Part shown: positions 1 through 12,108 of the stretch, piece by piece
How positions within the stretch are numbered: position 1 is the stretch's first letter
Layout: each line of letters opens with the position of its first letter
NCBI GenBank assembly: GCA_018894105.1
Contig: CM032126.1
Span: forward strand, 29,548,391 to 29,612,390
Origin: Jacaranda mimosifolia
Taxonomy: Eukaryota; Streptophyta; Magnoliopsida; Lamiales; Bignoniaceae
DNA: 64,000 nucleotides
Direction: 5' to 3'
The notes under the pieces: generated by a model
What the model saw: only the letters and a program-made list of their open reading frames with translations
Database searches by the model: none
What the model was told of the DNA's origin: nothing
Position numbers and translations under genes: made by a program

Positions 1-894
1 GTTTTCTTTACTTGTAAGCTTATGAAACCACTATGGAGGTAAATGCTCATAGTCAAACTAGATTGCCACTATCTTCTGAATGGGAAATACAATGGCCCAA
101 ACCCTCATATCAAACAATTGCATTTGCATGAAACCAATTTCAAAGCCAAGAATCTGCATCCGCAACATAGTTTAACTTCCAAACAAATAAAATTCCTTAG
201 ACCAGTCAAATCATATTTGGATACTATCAACTCAATTTTTAAAATTAAAATAGTCTAAAGAACAACAACCCAAAACACATGTGAAGCTTATTCAGATTAT
301 ACTATAGGTTTACAACAGACCTATAAATTATAATTGCTCCAAGCCTCCAATCGAAAATTAATTTCACATCAGTCAGCATAAAAGAGAATCCAATACGTTG
401 AAAAACTACAATACAAGATAAAAGAACCCTTTTTTTTTTTATAATTTTTGCTTGATTTCATTCACTACTCTTTTTATTTTAAAACCATCCATTATGAGTT
501 GCCATATATTACAGTCCAAGTATATAGTAATTTGTACTCTAACCCACAGAACAAAAAGGAAAACACATTTCCCAAATATGCACACCACTACTAATCTCCA
601 AACAACATTAGCACATCAGGACATCTACATGACCACAAAAATGAACCGGGACTACAGATGGTTCAGCATAACATATAAGCTGATAACTCAATTACTCAAC
701 CATCAATTAGTTGTACTTCCAGCCCTTTAACAGATAAAATCCAAAACCCAGAATAAAATGTCAATGGCAGCACTAAACATTCGAAAGACCAAAAAAAAAA
801 AAAAACCCTAAACTTTCACAATTAAACATTTGTGCTCGAGTGCGTAGATAAATGAAAGCTTAAACAGTAGCATATTTTCAAAAAGTACATATAC

Positions 895-979
895 GGACAG
901 AGGCAGAGAGATTACATAAGGAGCCCGAGCCCGGCATAGACTTCGGGAATTGACATGTAAGGACACTGGGGGAAGCCAT
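895..979 (-). CDS. possible first coding exon of a gene leaving the window on the left
   Basis: On the minus strand an ATG at 979 sits in a good plant start context (AAAATGGCT) and opens a Ser/Pro/Ala-rich N-terminus beginning MASPSVLTCQFPK, which would suit an organellar transit peptide. The frame runs 85 bases to a plausible donor (GTATATGT, read from 894). Upstream on that strand lie a G-box and a site II element. No second exon is recognisable in 1-894, so the first intron would exceed 890 bases. A rival reading in another frame of the same strand ends with a stop at 912-914 and gives a hydrophobic stretch followed by CENGFPQCPYMSIPEVYAG; it would instead be a terminal exon. I do not recognise either product, and transcript data would be needed to choose. 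Confidence 0.25.
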
Positions 980-1126
980 TTTCACACACAAACACGCACT
1001 GAGCGGTGACAATGAGGAGAAAGTGGATAAAGCAGTAGTTGAGGTTCGTAATTTGGAAAATATTGTACTAATAATATCTTTTCTTTGACGTTATTTCTTT
1101 CTTTTTTTTTTTTTTAATTTGGTCAA

Positions 1127-1137
1127 TGGGCCACGTG
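1127..1137 (-). promoter_or_regulatory. G-box overlapping a site II (TGGGCC) element
   Basis: TGGGCC (1127-1132) runs into CACGTG (1132-1137), about 150 bases upstream of the candidate minus-strand ATG at 979. This pairing is typical of promoters of broadly expressed plant genes. It supports a promoter for the left-edge minus-strand gene but does not prove one. Confidence 0.4.
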
Positions 1138-1222
1138 AAAGTGTTTACGGACTCTATGACAGGATACAGGTTGGATTTAGGTTGATGAAAAAATGAAAAC
1201 ACATTCAATATATTGGTCTTGC

Positions 1223-1372
1223 AGAGTGGCTTGTGGTTTAATGATATAAATTCCTCATATAATGTGTAGGGGGTCAGGAGTTCGAGTCTTAATGGACTCC
1301 TGATGTGAGTGTGTATAAATAAAAAAAAAAAAACTCTTGATATGCGTGTGTATTAATAAAAAAAAAATCCAC
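1223..1372 (+). mobile_element. tRNA-derived SINE with target-site duplication and duplicated tail
   Basis: The body has an A-box-like segment near 1225 and a clear B-box-like segment (GGAGTTCGAGTC, about 1277-1288), then an A-rich tail. Thirteen-base flanks match with one difference: ATATTGGTCTTGC at 1210-1222 and ATATTGGTCTTAC at 1373-1385. The 3' end is present twice: a CTCCTGATGTGAGTGTGTAT stretch plus A-tail is followed by a second, diverged copy of the same end and another A-tail. A second member of this family lies at 46372-46481. Confidence 0.7.
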
Positions 1373-1385
1373 ATATTGGTCTTAC

Positions 1386-3079
1386 TTCTGATCAATTTGA
1401 AGTAGTCTAGAAGAGCCTAATTCAATGACAATTATCATAAAAGCAATAAAAATAAATAGTTATCTCATTTTGGAAAGAATATTTATTTATTAAAGAAATG
1501 AGAAGACAAAGTTGATGTATTTATCAATGGTAATTATGAGAGTGACATAAAATTTAAAATTAGCCCTAAGAAAGTTTATTTCCGATTGCTGAGGGAAAAC
1601 AAAAAAAATGTCGACTAATTAGTATATATTAGAACTACTATTTAATATTATCGATAAAATTCACGTATTATAAGCAAGTATCCCTTTGAGAATAAAAAGT
1701 TCTAACATGAGTTAATTCATAATGTCATTCGTAGATCCTCTTAAATAAATAAATAATAATTTATACTAATAATAAATTATTAATCTTTTCATTATTTTTG
1801 AATAATGCTTTTAAAATGTCTTTATTTTTGTTTTTTAATTTTCATAAGTATATAGAGTAATGTTATTTACAACCCTACTACTACTACTTTATAATCCCAC
1901 AATCATTGCTGAAAGTTATACAGTATTTTATTTTTTTGCTATTTTTTTATAGTTTCAATTTATTTCTATAAGTATATTCTTTTTTTATGTATACTCTTTT
2001 ATTACCTTTTGTATTGCCAATAATATTTTTACGCATATATTGTACTTTCATATGCATATTGACTATACATTAATTATTAAATGGACACGCACTTAATGTG
2101 CTCTGTCCGCTAATAGTTACTAATTATGTGAAGCTCGCAATAAAAATGGTTGGTGCCCACCAATATCAGCAAACAGAACTAACTATTCAATATATATTTA
2201 TTTTATTTCTTATTTTTCATAGGTCAAATATGTATATTGACATAGTTAGTTCAATAAATCCTATTATTTGTATGCATATAAAATTAACAGTACAGAGATG
2301 TAAATTTCCAGGAAGGAAAACTATGACCGAATTTCTATTGCATGCTAACTGCATAATTCAGGAAGCATAATTTCAAAATATAATTTGTTCAACATTCATA
2401 TTATATATAAGCAGACTCTCATAGTTGAAAGATCAAATCGCAGATAGCTTTTTCTCACAGCTATGATGATTTGAGATTCCACATCTTATCTCAAGTTAAT
2501 TGCATTATAATCATACATTCACACCAAACAAAGGGCTAAATTTATTGTTTACATGTCACGGGGGTTTCTAGTAAAAGAATTTATTATTTATAGAGCAGAA
2601 TACAATTAATTGTGGTTCTTTCTTAATGTGATAATTTAGATTTGACCAACATATTTTACCAAATCATTATTTCCCAAATGATACTATTTTATAGATATCC
2701 CTTCGTTCGCCAAATGTAAGTACAATTTATTCTGAGCATCTTAATGTTTCCCCAGATTAGTTATCTTAAATTGATCATTAACTTGGGCATCAAAAAACTT
2801 TTATTGAGTCACTTTTACTTAATTTAATCTGATTTGTATTTTGAAGCTACATATTTTAGCTTAGAGAAATGGAAGACTGATATGTAAGATTGTGCATATG
2901 TATATATTCACTCAATGATTACTTTGTCTTGATGACGTAAGGCATGCAAGAAGCTTTCTCTCGCTAATTTGAATTCACCGGCAATTAATTTGCGTGCATG
3001 TGTTATTCCAATAATCTGTCAATGCTTGCATATTAATACACGATTTTTGTTAAAATTTATGTTTCCTTATTTTTGTAGC
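1386..3079. other. AT-rich intergenic stretch, no gene seen
   Basis: Open frames here are short and have low-complexity or unrecognised translations. No domain, repeat pair or RNA gene was recognised. The last bases (TTTTTGTAG, ending at 3079) look like a splice acceptor for the following GRF reading frame. Confidence 0.4.
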
Positions 3080-3601
3080 TACCACCAAATGATCCTCAAG
3101 CCATCGCCACATTGCCCCTACGGTGGCAGTCAAATAATGCTCCGTCAATCACACACATCAAAGAATCTTGGGAGGTGGTTTTACAAATGCCCGAATGGGA
3201 AAAACCATGATGGCCATTTCGCCTGGTGGGATGTGTACCATGGCCTTCCTTTAAATTATTCTCCAGTTCATAGTGATTCATATAAAGCCTATTCGCAACC
3301 ATATAATCCGAGTCCCTACGTTTAGACTCCCTCAACATTTAAGGGATCGAGGTTTCATGAAATGGGGTGCCACGATCATGTAGAGCGAAGCAAAAGTTCA
3401 CGTACAGGCCCCTCAGTTCACAACTCTTGTGATGAATGGTCGCAGTTGTATGCTTATCCAAACTCTAACTTCAAATCTGCTATGGTATTTGGCGGTTGTC
3501 TTGGCTACGGTTGTGTTATCGTGGTTGGCCTTTTTGGTCTCTTGTTGGGGTTACTGATTGGCAAGGTTGTAATGGCCAGCATGTTATGCATGTTGCTGTA
3601 A
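3080..3601 (+). pseudogene. GRF-type zinc-finger protein with C-terminal membrane segment, broken by one amber codon
   Basis: The frame after a TTTTTGTAG acceptor carries a GRF-like zinc finger (HCPYGG, then LGRWFYKCPNGKN, then GHFAWWD), a Tyr/Ser/Pro-rich linker, and a strongly hydrophobic Gly/Leu/Val-rich segment near the C-terminus (about 3481-3595). Plant GRF proteins often combine an N-terminal GRF finger with a terminal hydrophobic anchor. A TAG at 3323-3325 interrupts the frame. The reading resumes without any frame change and stays open to the TAA at 3599-3601, so the break is a single substitution-like event. The final Cys usual in GRF fingers is replaced by His in GHFAWWD, which might still bind metal. 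Upstream exons were not identified. It could be a recently dead gene, an allele with a nonsense mutation, or a base-call error; a short 3080-3325 product is also possible. Confidence 0.55.
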
Positions 3602-4319
3602 AATAATTGTTCTTATAGGATTTCCGGTTTAATTTGCTATGAAATATTAGTCAAATATACAAGCTTTATTTATTGGTATATATATATATATTAGATAATC
3701 ATTTGTATAAACTCAGATTGGGAGTTGTGTTTTTATTTTCACTGACCCCATTAAATACAGCAGTATAGTTCTATAATTGTTATTGCACTATTAATCACAT
3801 ATATTGAATAAATTAATTAGGGCACGTTAATACTAATTAACGTATGCCAACATAAAATAATCCCCATGTGTTTACATAGAATAATAGAAGAAGTTTAGTT
3901 TGAGGACAATTCTTGGTGGCATGTAAAGTATAGATAAAATATAATTATGGTGGCCTTAATAGTAGTGCTTACCCAACTAGCATGTAGTAGTGTTTTATTG
4001 AACAAGTAGACCTGTAGCATTAACTTGGTCTTGACAATAAAGTGGGGTACAAATTAAATCTAATTGCTTTTGTAACCGAATATGGACAAATTCCTTTTTA
4101 AAACTGTGTATGGCAACCCGTGACCATCTTTGGCAAACTTTGACAATGTTTTACCTGTTTGACAACTTGCATTAACAGCTTTTCAAGCGAATAAAGCATA
4201 TTGAAACATCTGACTTGATGTAATTAATTTGAAAATATAATGGAATGTTGTGGCTCATGTCCCATGTTACATATTTTAAGTGCTACTAGCTTCCGGCAAA
4301 TTGTATAAGTCTCAACTGT
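3602..4319. other. intergenic stretch with a small palindrome
   Basis: No gene was seen. An imperfect palindrome lies at about 3823-3848 (GGCACGTTAAT, a short loop, then ATTAACGTATGCC). Confidence 0.35.
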
Positions 4320-4443
4320 GGGGGCTTTTGGTTTACACTCCAGTTTGTAGTTACTTTGCATCTCCTCCCTTTATACGATTTCACTTCCTCTATCCAAATT
4401 CATCTGCATGGCTCTGAGACATCCCTAAAGCCAAGATCATATT

Positions 4444-4701
4444 TTGTTTGTGGCACCATGGTCTGAGGAAATTGACAAAGAGTTTGTCCAGCATCTCACA
4501 TACTATGCTCGTCTTGATGGAAGATATCTCTCCCAGTTTGATGTTTTCCTAATTCGTGTATGCATTCGCACTGTGAATTTTAAGTTCGGGACGGCTTTCA
4601 CTAACAAGGATGCAAGCATGTGGTTCAAGAATCTGCAGCAGAGACATACTGTGTTTGGTTTCTTAATTTCTTTGCCCCCAGTGAATTACGATGTGGAGTA
4701 A
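4444..4701 (+). pseudogene. Myb/SANT-like DNA-binding protein fragment of the Harbinger element
   Basis: The translation contains WSEEIDKEFVQHLTYYARLDG followed by GTAFTNKDASMWFKNLQQRH, the spacing seen in plant Myb/SANT-like (Myb_DNA-bind_3 type) proteins that accompany PIF/Harbinger transposases and help bind the element ends. There is no ATG in front: an in-frame ATG at 4408 is followed by a stop six codons later. The frame ends at 4701, earlier than in intact relatives, and the overlapping frame at 4691-4900 does not continue the domain recognisably. I treat it as a non-functional remnant. Confidence 0.5.
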
Positions 4702-5122
4702 AATATTATTACGGTCAATTTCTACATATGGAAAATTTCTCATGCATCATTATCTCAGACCACCTTTAAAGGATCTATCGCAACGCCAGCATCTTCCACT
4801 TGATGGGTCCAAAAACGACGTAGGTCAGCTAATGGTTTGCTTGACCTGTCTGTGCTTTGAGAGGAGCACCCAAAATGTGTCTTACCTGAAGTCAGATTAA
4901 CGTTAATTCACATTTGTAAGAGGAAAACAAATGCAACCCAACATGATATCATTTAAATACATTAATCGACACATCAAATAAGCATGCAATGGTTTCAATT
5001 CAAAACTACATTCAGGCGAACTAAACACAATGTAGCCAGTATGTGGGACACAAGAAACATCCACTTTAATCCATACAACACTATGAACATGTAAAATATC
5101 CTATTGATACGGAGTCTATGTC

Positions 5123-6350
5123 CTAAGATGTAGTTCTAGACCCTCTCCATGAGTGGTACATATTCACAGCCAAATTATCACGCCATTTGCTCCACTCAGA
5201 CGAGGTCTCTATCGTGTCAATATGGTCGGCATCTATATCTGTACCGGTATCATGGCCATCCAACACAATATCATCGAACGGGTCGATTGGTATCTGTGAT
5301 CGAATATAATTATGTAGAAGTGCACAAGCTAGGATGATCATGTTCTGAGTCTTTATTGGATAGTATGTTGTGCTTTGTAGGACAACCCATCGCCCCTTCA
5401 GTAGCCCAAAAGCCCGTTCAATAACATTGCGAGCCATGGCATGCTTTATGTTAGATTATTCACAAGGGTTCTGTGGTGACAATACCCCATCAGTCCAATC
5501 ATCAAGGTGATATTTGGTGCCCTAATAGGGGGTCAAAAACCCTTCACAATTGGTATAGCCGGCATCACTTAGGTAGTAGTTTCCTGGCAATGTAGAAAAA
5601 ATATTAAACAACTCAAATAATGTCATTACTTGAACTAAAATGAAGTTCAATCTAAGTAAGTTAACTTTACATGAGTCATACCAACAGGAACTTTGAGGCC
5701 ATTTGGTTTGTTAATTGTTGCACGCAATACCCTATTATCCACAGCAGAACCCACAACCCTCATATCCCATAAAGAGGTAAATAAAATCCATCTCTCGATT
5801 GCACACACCAAGAATGTTCCCAGAAATCTCCCATTCCCTCGACTTGTACCATGTTTGTTCGCTTCAAGGAACATGAACTAATGTGTATGTACCATCGAGA
5901 GCCCCAAGACAATCCTATAACAATAATACAAATGTACCATTTCACACAAATTATAGGTTGCATTAAATGAATGCATTTAACATTAAATCAAAGGTTTAAT
6001 AGAAAATACCTTGAAGCATCTCCATGGTTCACTACAATCATCGTCGATGGGTTGAGGTTCAACTAGGAGAAGTGGACTAATCCTTATAACTGCTTTCAGA
6101 CATTCATTGAAATACTTGCTAATCGTGTGTCCTGATTGTTTGAAATTGTGTTTGACAATCCTATTCTTCTTGTGATGTGCTAGAATCGACAAAAAAAGGC
6201 CACTTTCTCGATAATGCTTACAAATCTTTCTTCGTGCATCCCTCCTATGTGTTCCATCAAATAACAAAGCCTGCCAAATGCACTTCTATTCCTACGCAAG
6301 TTATTCAAACATGCTTCATCGTCGACCTCCACAATCACCCTCAAGTGTTT
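5123..6350 (-). pseudogene. PIF/Harbinger DDE transposase pseudogene
   Basis: Read on the minus strand, the parts occur in order: DEACLNNLRRNRSAFGRL (about 6320-6270), ILAHHKKNRIVKHNFKQSG (about 6185-6130), a first catalytic Asp in CLGALDGTY (about 5912-5888), VDNRVLRATINKPNGLKVP, a second Asp in YYLSDAGY (about 5580-5555), and the Glu in NVIERAFGLLKGRW (about 5430-5385). Two introns with canonical borders survive, 5915-6009 and 5584-5681; the first lies immediately before the ALDGT motif. Damage includes a frameshift between LCYLMEHIGG and the SILAHH segment, a stop just after ALDGTYTH, a frameshift around 5870, and in-frame stops between DAGY and ERAFG. All three catalytic acidic residues can still be read, but no continuous protein can be. 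Confidence 0.8.
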
Positions 6351-8053
6351 TAATTGATCCGGTGTCTTAAAAATTACACTCCACCTCCTACATACCCAAT
6401 TTCGTCAACCTCCTTGCCACTCACATTGCATACAGTAAGCATAATAAAGCAAGCAGATGTAATTAATTCATTGAACCAAAAATACATGAATCCAAGCAAA
6501 AAGTCAAACTTTTTTATTCACATCCATGCGATAATCCAACAAGAAACCTAAAGGGTCATGAATTAGTAACATTTGGAGCTAAAGTAATCAAGACGATAAG
6601 CCATATAAACATGAGAAAAAATTCAAATTATGGGGTTTATTTGTGGAAAATAGCTTAATATCTTACAAGTGGCGGTCAAAAGAAGTGGCAAGTTCTGAGT
6701 CACTCAAAATAAATTAACAATTCAAAACCTCTTAAACGAAGGTAACGACAGTAGGACATGAATGTTGATATCTAAAAGTTCTGTAAAGCGACAACTCACT
6801 ACACAATATAGCCGAGTGTCAACACTAAGATTCACCTAATAAAGCGCAAGTGTTGGTTTTATACAAATCAAATTAATTCTATATTTCAATGGGTGATAAA
6901 GTCATAATTCCCATGTGCTTTTAAAGGTAAAAAAACAAGAAAAATAACCATAAATAAAATGTACCATTCCTATTAGGAGAAAACCAACACTGATTGTGTA
7001 TTAATTCGTATAAAGTCAAAAGTTGTCAATCTGCTCAAAGAATAGGTAAAAGGGAAAGCATTCATAACAACCTTGTTTAGCATGAAACGTACAACAAACA
7101 AACAAGCAAACATAGCTCTAAGAATCTTAAACTTCAACAATTACTACAAAACTGTAGCAAATCAAATTGGTTGGAGAAAGGATAACTTGTAAGGTACACC
7201 CAGATGAACACTTAATTGTAAATCAACTAATTACATGCCCAAGCAGCTATCATTTATTCACAGCCATTCATACACGGATATTTGGGCATTTGTAGCAATT
7301 GAAAGGATAGTAAGACCACCAAGTGTTTAAGTAGAACACATTCCATAAAACAAATCTAAAATTTTTAACTACGTACCAAAGATTGGAGTTTTTTCCGTGC
7401 TTAATAAAATTACAGATGATTTGACCCAACGAAGTTCTTACCCAAAGTATTTTCTAACCAAAATGGCTATCCTGAGCACTCACTCCTGTATAACAAAAAA
7501 AGAGTATGCCCATGAATAAAACAACTCAGGGCAGGCCACAAACTTTTAAATCGCGTAAAAAAAATTCAACAATATAATGTGTCGTATGGAAATGAAAGCT
7601 TATTGCCCAACATAAAAGCCCTTTTGGATGGATAGGCATCAACAATGTACGATTGCTTGATGAGTTCCTCTCACATGCTCTTCTCTTGCGTGTCTAGGGT
7701 TTAATCGATGTAGGTAGTGAAATGCAGAGAGAGTAGACTTCAGGAGAGGACTTTGAATTTGATACACAGTGTGGCAAAATTGTTCGTTCAATTGGAAAGG
7801 CACGAAGGGAATTTGCCATCACGTTTTGAGGGCCAACTCAATCCAAGAATTTATAGTAGGGAAGAAAAGAAAGGGTGTGATTCATTAATCGCATCCTCAG
7901 AGGCCCAATTTCAATAGCAGCTAATATCATCCACAGTGTCGGGCCTTTCATTTTTTATGGGCCAGCCCGGTGTGTTGTGGCTGATATCAAATAGGTGATT
8001 ATCCACTATTATTTCCACTAGTTGCAGCTAATATACAATATCAAACGTGCCCC

Positions 8054-9171
8054 AAAACAATAGAATTGCCATTCAACTACAGTACTAAAATCACTTATAT
8101 ATTGTGATCATCGTATGATTTCTCCAGGATTTCTCTGTACAAAATCATTTATTTAAATAACTAATGGACAGAACCTATCACTTCTTTCAAACATACCTTC
8201 CATCATAATGGCTAAAAAAAAAAGAAATATGATGTTGATTTGGGATTAAAATGAGTAATGGTCGAGTTATTTAAAATTTGTGAGATTTTAACATATTTTA
8301 TTGGCTTACTTTAGTATAAAACTAAAGGGCATTTTATAAATTAAAATATATTTATTTATATGAAAAAACTTATTTTATTGAGAATATGCTTGTAGTGTAT
8401 CTCAAACTTGAATAATTCAATTAGAAAATTGAACTTAAATTGGAAATAAATAAGAACATTATAGTGGATAGAATGAATCTATTTCATATTCTAAAAAATA
8501 AAAGATGTTGTCAGTGTGCCAGATAAAAGGTTTTTGAAAACAAAAATGATATAATTATATACACCTCCAAAGAAACATTAACTTTTGAATGGGGCTATGA
8601 ATCTTAGTTAAAGGATCGTGTCTTGTGGTTTTATCCTTTAACTATATATTTAAGAATAACTATTATTTTTAATAAAGAATCATGCTCATCAAACAAAGTT
8701 GCATTGCACAACTATAAATAAAATATATTAGAACTCAAAAAAAATAAAAGAAAAAGAATACACATAATATTTGTGTGATTACTACAATGCATATGCACTA
8801 TATTAAGCATTTTCATTGAAAGAGTTTCAAGTCATAACATTTGGGAGCCGAGATCAATTGGACCGTCGTCTTTGGTTGTGAAGAGAATCTTTGTATCTTC
8901 GAAGACTATTTGTCAAAAGAATTTCGAGTACCAGGGGGAACAAATAAAGTATTAAGATAACTGTGTGTTACATATGCCTCGATTCTGCATCATTTAATTT
9001 TTACATTAACATTCAAGTAGGCTTCTTTCATTGCTTGCCTTGATTACTTTTTTGGCCTTAATTTTGTAATCTTGTATGTATTAAGCGCTATTTAAAGATT
9101 TTGTTCTATTATCACATTAGAATATGATGCAGTTTTTCTACATACGCAACATTTGAATATGATGTCACTTG
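8054..9171. other. AT-rich intergenic stretch, nothing recognised
   Basis: No open frame of interest, repeat pair or RNA gene was recognised between the Harbinger element and the first LTR-like repeat. Confidence 0.4.
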
Positions 9172-9689
9172 TGTTGGAAATATTGATTCAAACACACACA
9201 CACACACACACTAAAATACAACAGAAACAACAAAATAAAATAAAATAAAGTATAAAAAGAAAAGAAATAAAACCCGGTTCAAGGCACACAAAAAGTTGCG
9301 CTCAATTTAGAGTAGAATTCGTCGCTACCCACGTGCAAACAATATTCGACGTCTACTTCCAAGATACAATGAACCTTCAAATATTATTAATGTGCAATTG
9401 TACAGGAATTTCCACGAACTTTAATTTTCCCACAATCACCTTATTTGATAGAAATACTCAAAGTAAATAAAGAAGACATTATATGTTTATGTAGAAGTAT
9501 ATATTTTAATATAAGTTGGAGATATTTCTTCTTTTTTAAATCTCTAAGAAGTATTTATAAAATTCTACATACCCTTTTGAAGAGTTACATTTCTATTTGA
9601 AAGAGACACTTTTCAAAAGAAAAGATATAACTTTTAAATTTTTCTTATTTTTCTTTTGTTTTAGAAACACAATTAATTTATAATCAACA
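9172..9689 (-). repeat. LTR-like direct repeat, left copy
   Basis: It begins TGTTGGAAATATTG and ends at TTTATAATCAACA, followed by ATCCCCCACAT. On the minus strand that reads as a purine tract (ATGTGGGGGAT) directly before a TGTTGATTATAA start, as at the polypurine tract/3' LTR border of a retroelement. A (CA)n run lies at 9192-9211. It matches the copy at 13229-13717 over most of its length by eye, with many substitutions. Confidence 0.5.
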
Positions 9690-10844
9690 ATCCCCCACAT
9701 GTTTCAAAATAAAGAAAACAACAATAAGGCAACTCTTTACTATGCAATGGGTGAAAGTATCTTGTGCATTTGAACCTTCACGTAGTGATAGCAAGCTTCT
9801 ATTTGTAGAATTTATAGTGACAATAAGTCTTGAACTTGAACTCTCTATTACAATTATGTGTGGGATTCTCAAGTTCTATTGGGTTAGCACAATAATGGCC
9901 ATGCGTTAGTATCTACTCTCAAAAGTACTCTATATATAAGTCTAAGTCTCATATGTTGTGGCCTCCAAACCACACTCGCATATGTGATTCTTCAAAGATA
10001 CTATGCAATACAATACCCTAATCATTAGTTATGAACTCATTAAGAGTAACATGCTCAACCTTTATCGTTGCAGTATAGCATTTAATTACTCTTTGGGATA
10101 GGATAAAAATAAATACAAAGTACTGTTCAATCACTTAAACAACACCAATTGAACCTTTATATCGAGATCTCCAATAAGTAAGGTTGGGTTGCCATTGTCA
10201 GTGATTAATTTGTGGACTTCACTCCCATCACTTTACAACTCTTGACTTTGTATCCTCACAAGCCCCTTAAAATATTCAATTATTAATGAGTCCTTACTAT
10301 TTTCTATCTCAAACATATATGTTTCTTTTTACTCATAGGACTTCCTTTACTTAAACTTCGCTATAGCTGTTTAGCTATCACAATGAATAAAAATTGCTAG
10401 TAATGGCTTTTCCACTAAAGAAAGGTCTTGTTAAGAATTCTTTAAGTCATTCTGTATACTGGCCAATAGCATCAAGAGTTATTATTTTGCACATTTACTT
10501 GAAAGATCTCCAAAACACCACTGTTCCACCAAGTACAAAATCATAATTGGTGCTACTTTTTATTTCATTAAAATAACATCACCGTTTCCTTCTCGAACAG
10601 TGGAATACTCAAAATAGAATCATTAAATCCTTCTCGATCAGTGGGATACTTGGATAATGTAGCACAATGTTTTTTATATATATCTTAACACTCTCTAAAA
10701 TATTCCAATGACTAGTATATTTAATTTAATAGCGTATCTACTAAATCTCCCAATATCTTTTGATATATCCAATGTAGTGGAGTTTGACAAATAAATTAAG
10801 TCTCTTAAAATTTGGGAGTATTTTAATTTAGCAACCAAATACTA

Positions 10845-11282
10845 TAGGGATGCAAACTAGCTGAGCCGAGTCGAGCTTTGACTATTTTTTCAAGCTCGAG
10901 CTCGACTCAAGCACTTGTTCAGGCTCTGCTCAGCTCGGCTCGATTCATTAGGCTCGAACTTATAATCAAGCTATAGGCTCGAGTTCAATTCGGGCTCGAG
11001 CTTGAAAAGTTAAATTATTTTATAAAAAAATTTAAATTAGTATATTTTATTTTATTTTATTTAAAATTAGCTATAGGCTCAAATTCGAGCTCAAAAAATT
11101 AAATTATTTTATAAAAAAAATTTAAAATTAGTATATATTATTATATATTTTTTTAAATAAAAAATATAGGCTCATGAGCTTGCGAACAAGAATTATTTGA
11201 CTCGAGTTTCGAACTCAAGCTCGAACACTTTTCGAGCCAGCTTGTCAGGCTCGTGAGCTGGCTCGATTCGTTTGTATCCCTA
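10845..11282. mobile_element. hAT-type MITE with 8-bp target duplication
   Basis: Terminal inverted repeats are TAGGGATGCAAAC at the left and its near complement GTTTGTATCCCTA at the right. Flanking eight-base sites are AAATACTA (10837-10844) and AAATACCA (11283-11290), one mismatch. The interior is made of repeated GAGCTCGAGCTC / GGCTCGA-like words on both arms, with AT-rich DNA in the centre. There is no coding capacity. Confidence 0.75.
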
Positions 11283-12108
11283 AAATACCACAACTTCTCC
11301 ATAAACTGATAGAAGGATCGTAACTATTATTAGTTAACAATAAAATTTAGTAAGCTAATTTAAAATCTTTTACAGAAAACATGGTTATATAAATATAACT
11401 TCTCTTGTGTTTTAATCGCTTCTATTTTCTAAACAAACCAAGTTTATCCAAATCCTTCGTATTAAAGGTGTTGAATAATAGAGACTTAGCTTTAATTAAT
11501 AAACTTGTATAAATACCAAACTATTAAAATATCATTCATAAACATGCATAGAATAACACAACCAAACTCTCTTAATCAACACATTTGTCAAAAGCATTAA
11601 TCACAAATGATTGATATAGTATCACATTTGATCTTTTTTTTTTAACTAGAAATATATATGTTCATAAAACATGCACCACCTCTATAGACTTCACATCTAT
11701 ATTTATATATCAATAGTGTCAAACTATGTACTAAAATTCTATAAGTAGGACTATTTAAAAAAATATATCCAACAAACATATTTATAAATATCAAACAAAC
11801 ACTACATTAACTATTTCTGATTCTAATTATTTTTTTATTTTTGAAAATTTTATTTTATCTAAGCACCCCTACATTCTAAAATATTTTAGACTAAATTTAT
11901 GACATTCCCAAAGTTCCTAATAATTGAAATTATTCTATCAACCACTAATCCTAGTGCAAAATTACTTACTTTTATAAATACAATTTTATTATGAATTAAG
12001 CACACCTTCATTTGTTAGTATTTCAATGTATTATACTACTAGATATTTACATTGTTCTTGCATACCAAATAAAAGGAAAATTTATAATTGAACTCTCAAA
12101 CCCACTTG

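Larger units (their letters stand above)
4320..8053. mobile_element. decayed PIF/Harbinger-type DNA transposon (approximate ends)
   Basis: The interval carries the two genes typical of the superfamily in divergent arrangement: a Myb/SANT-like frame on the plus strand (4444-4701) and a DDE transposase relic on the minus strand (5123-6350). Candidate termini are GGGGGCTTTTGGTTTACA at 4320 and the inverted GGGGCACGTTTGATATTG ending at 8053, both of the G-rich, T-rich type common in this superfamily. They are only loosely alike, and I could not find a matching three-base target duplication, so the ends are tentative. The part to the right of the transposase (6360-8053) has no recognised gene. A TATAAATTC motif on the minus strand (about 7848-7860) could be the old transposase promoter. 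Confidence 0.55.

Noticed and set aside
2098..2370. 90-codon plus-strand frame
   Set aside because: No domain, no splice or promoter context, and composition like the surrounding AT-rich DNA.
3823..3848. GGGCACGTTAATA palindrome as the left end of the Harbinger element
   Set aside because: It resembles the right end GGGGCACGTTTGATA only briefly, is itself a palindrome, and the flanking three bases do not match; the end at 4320 is also uncertain, so neither was taken as proven.
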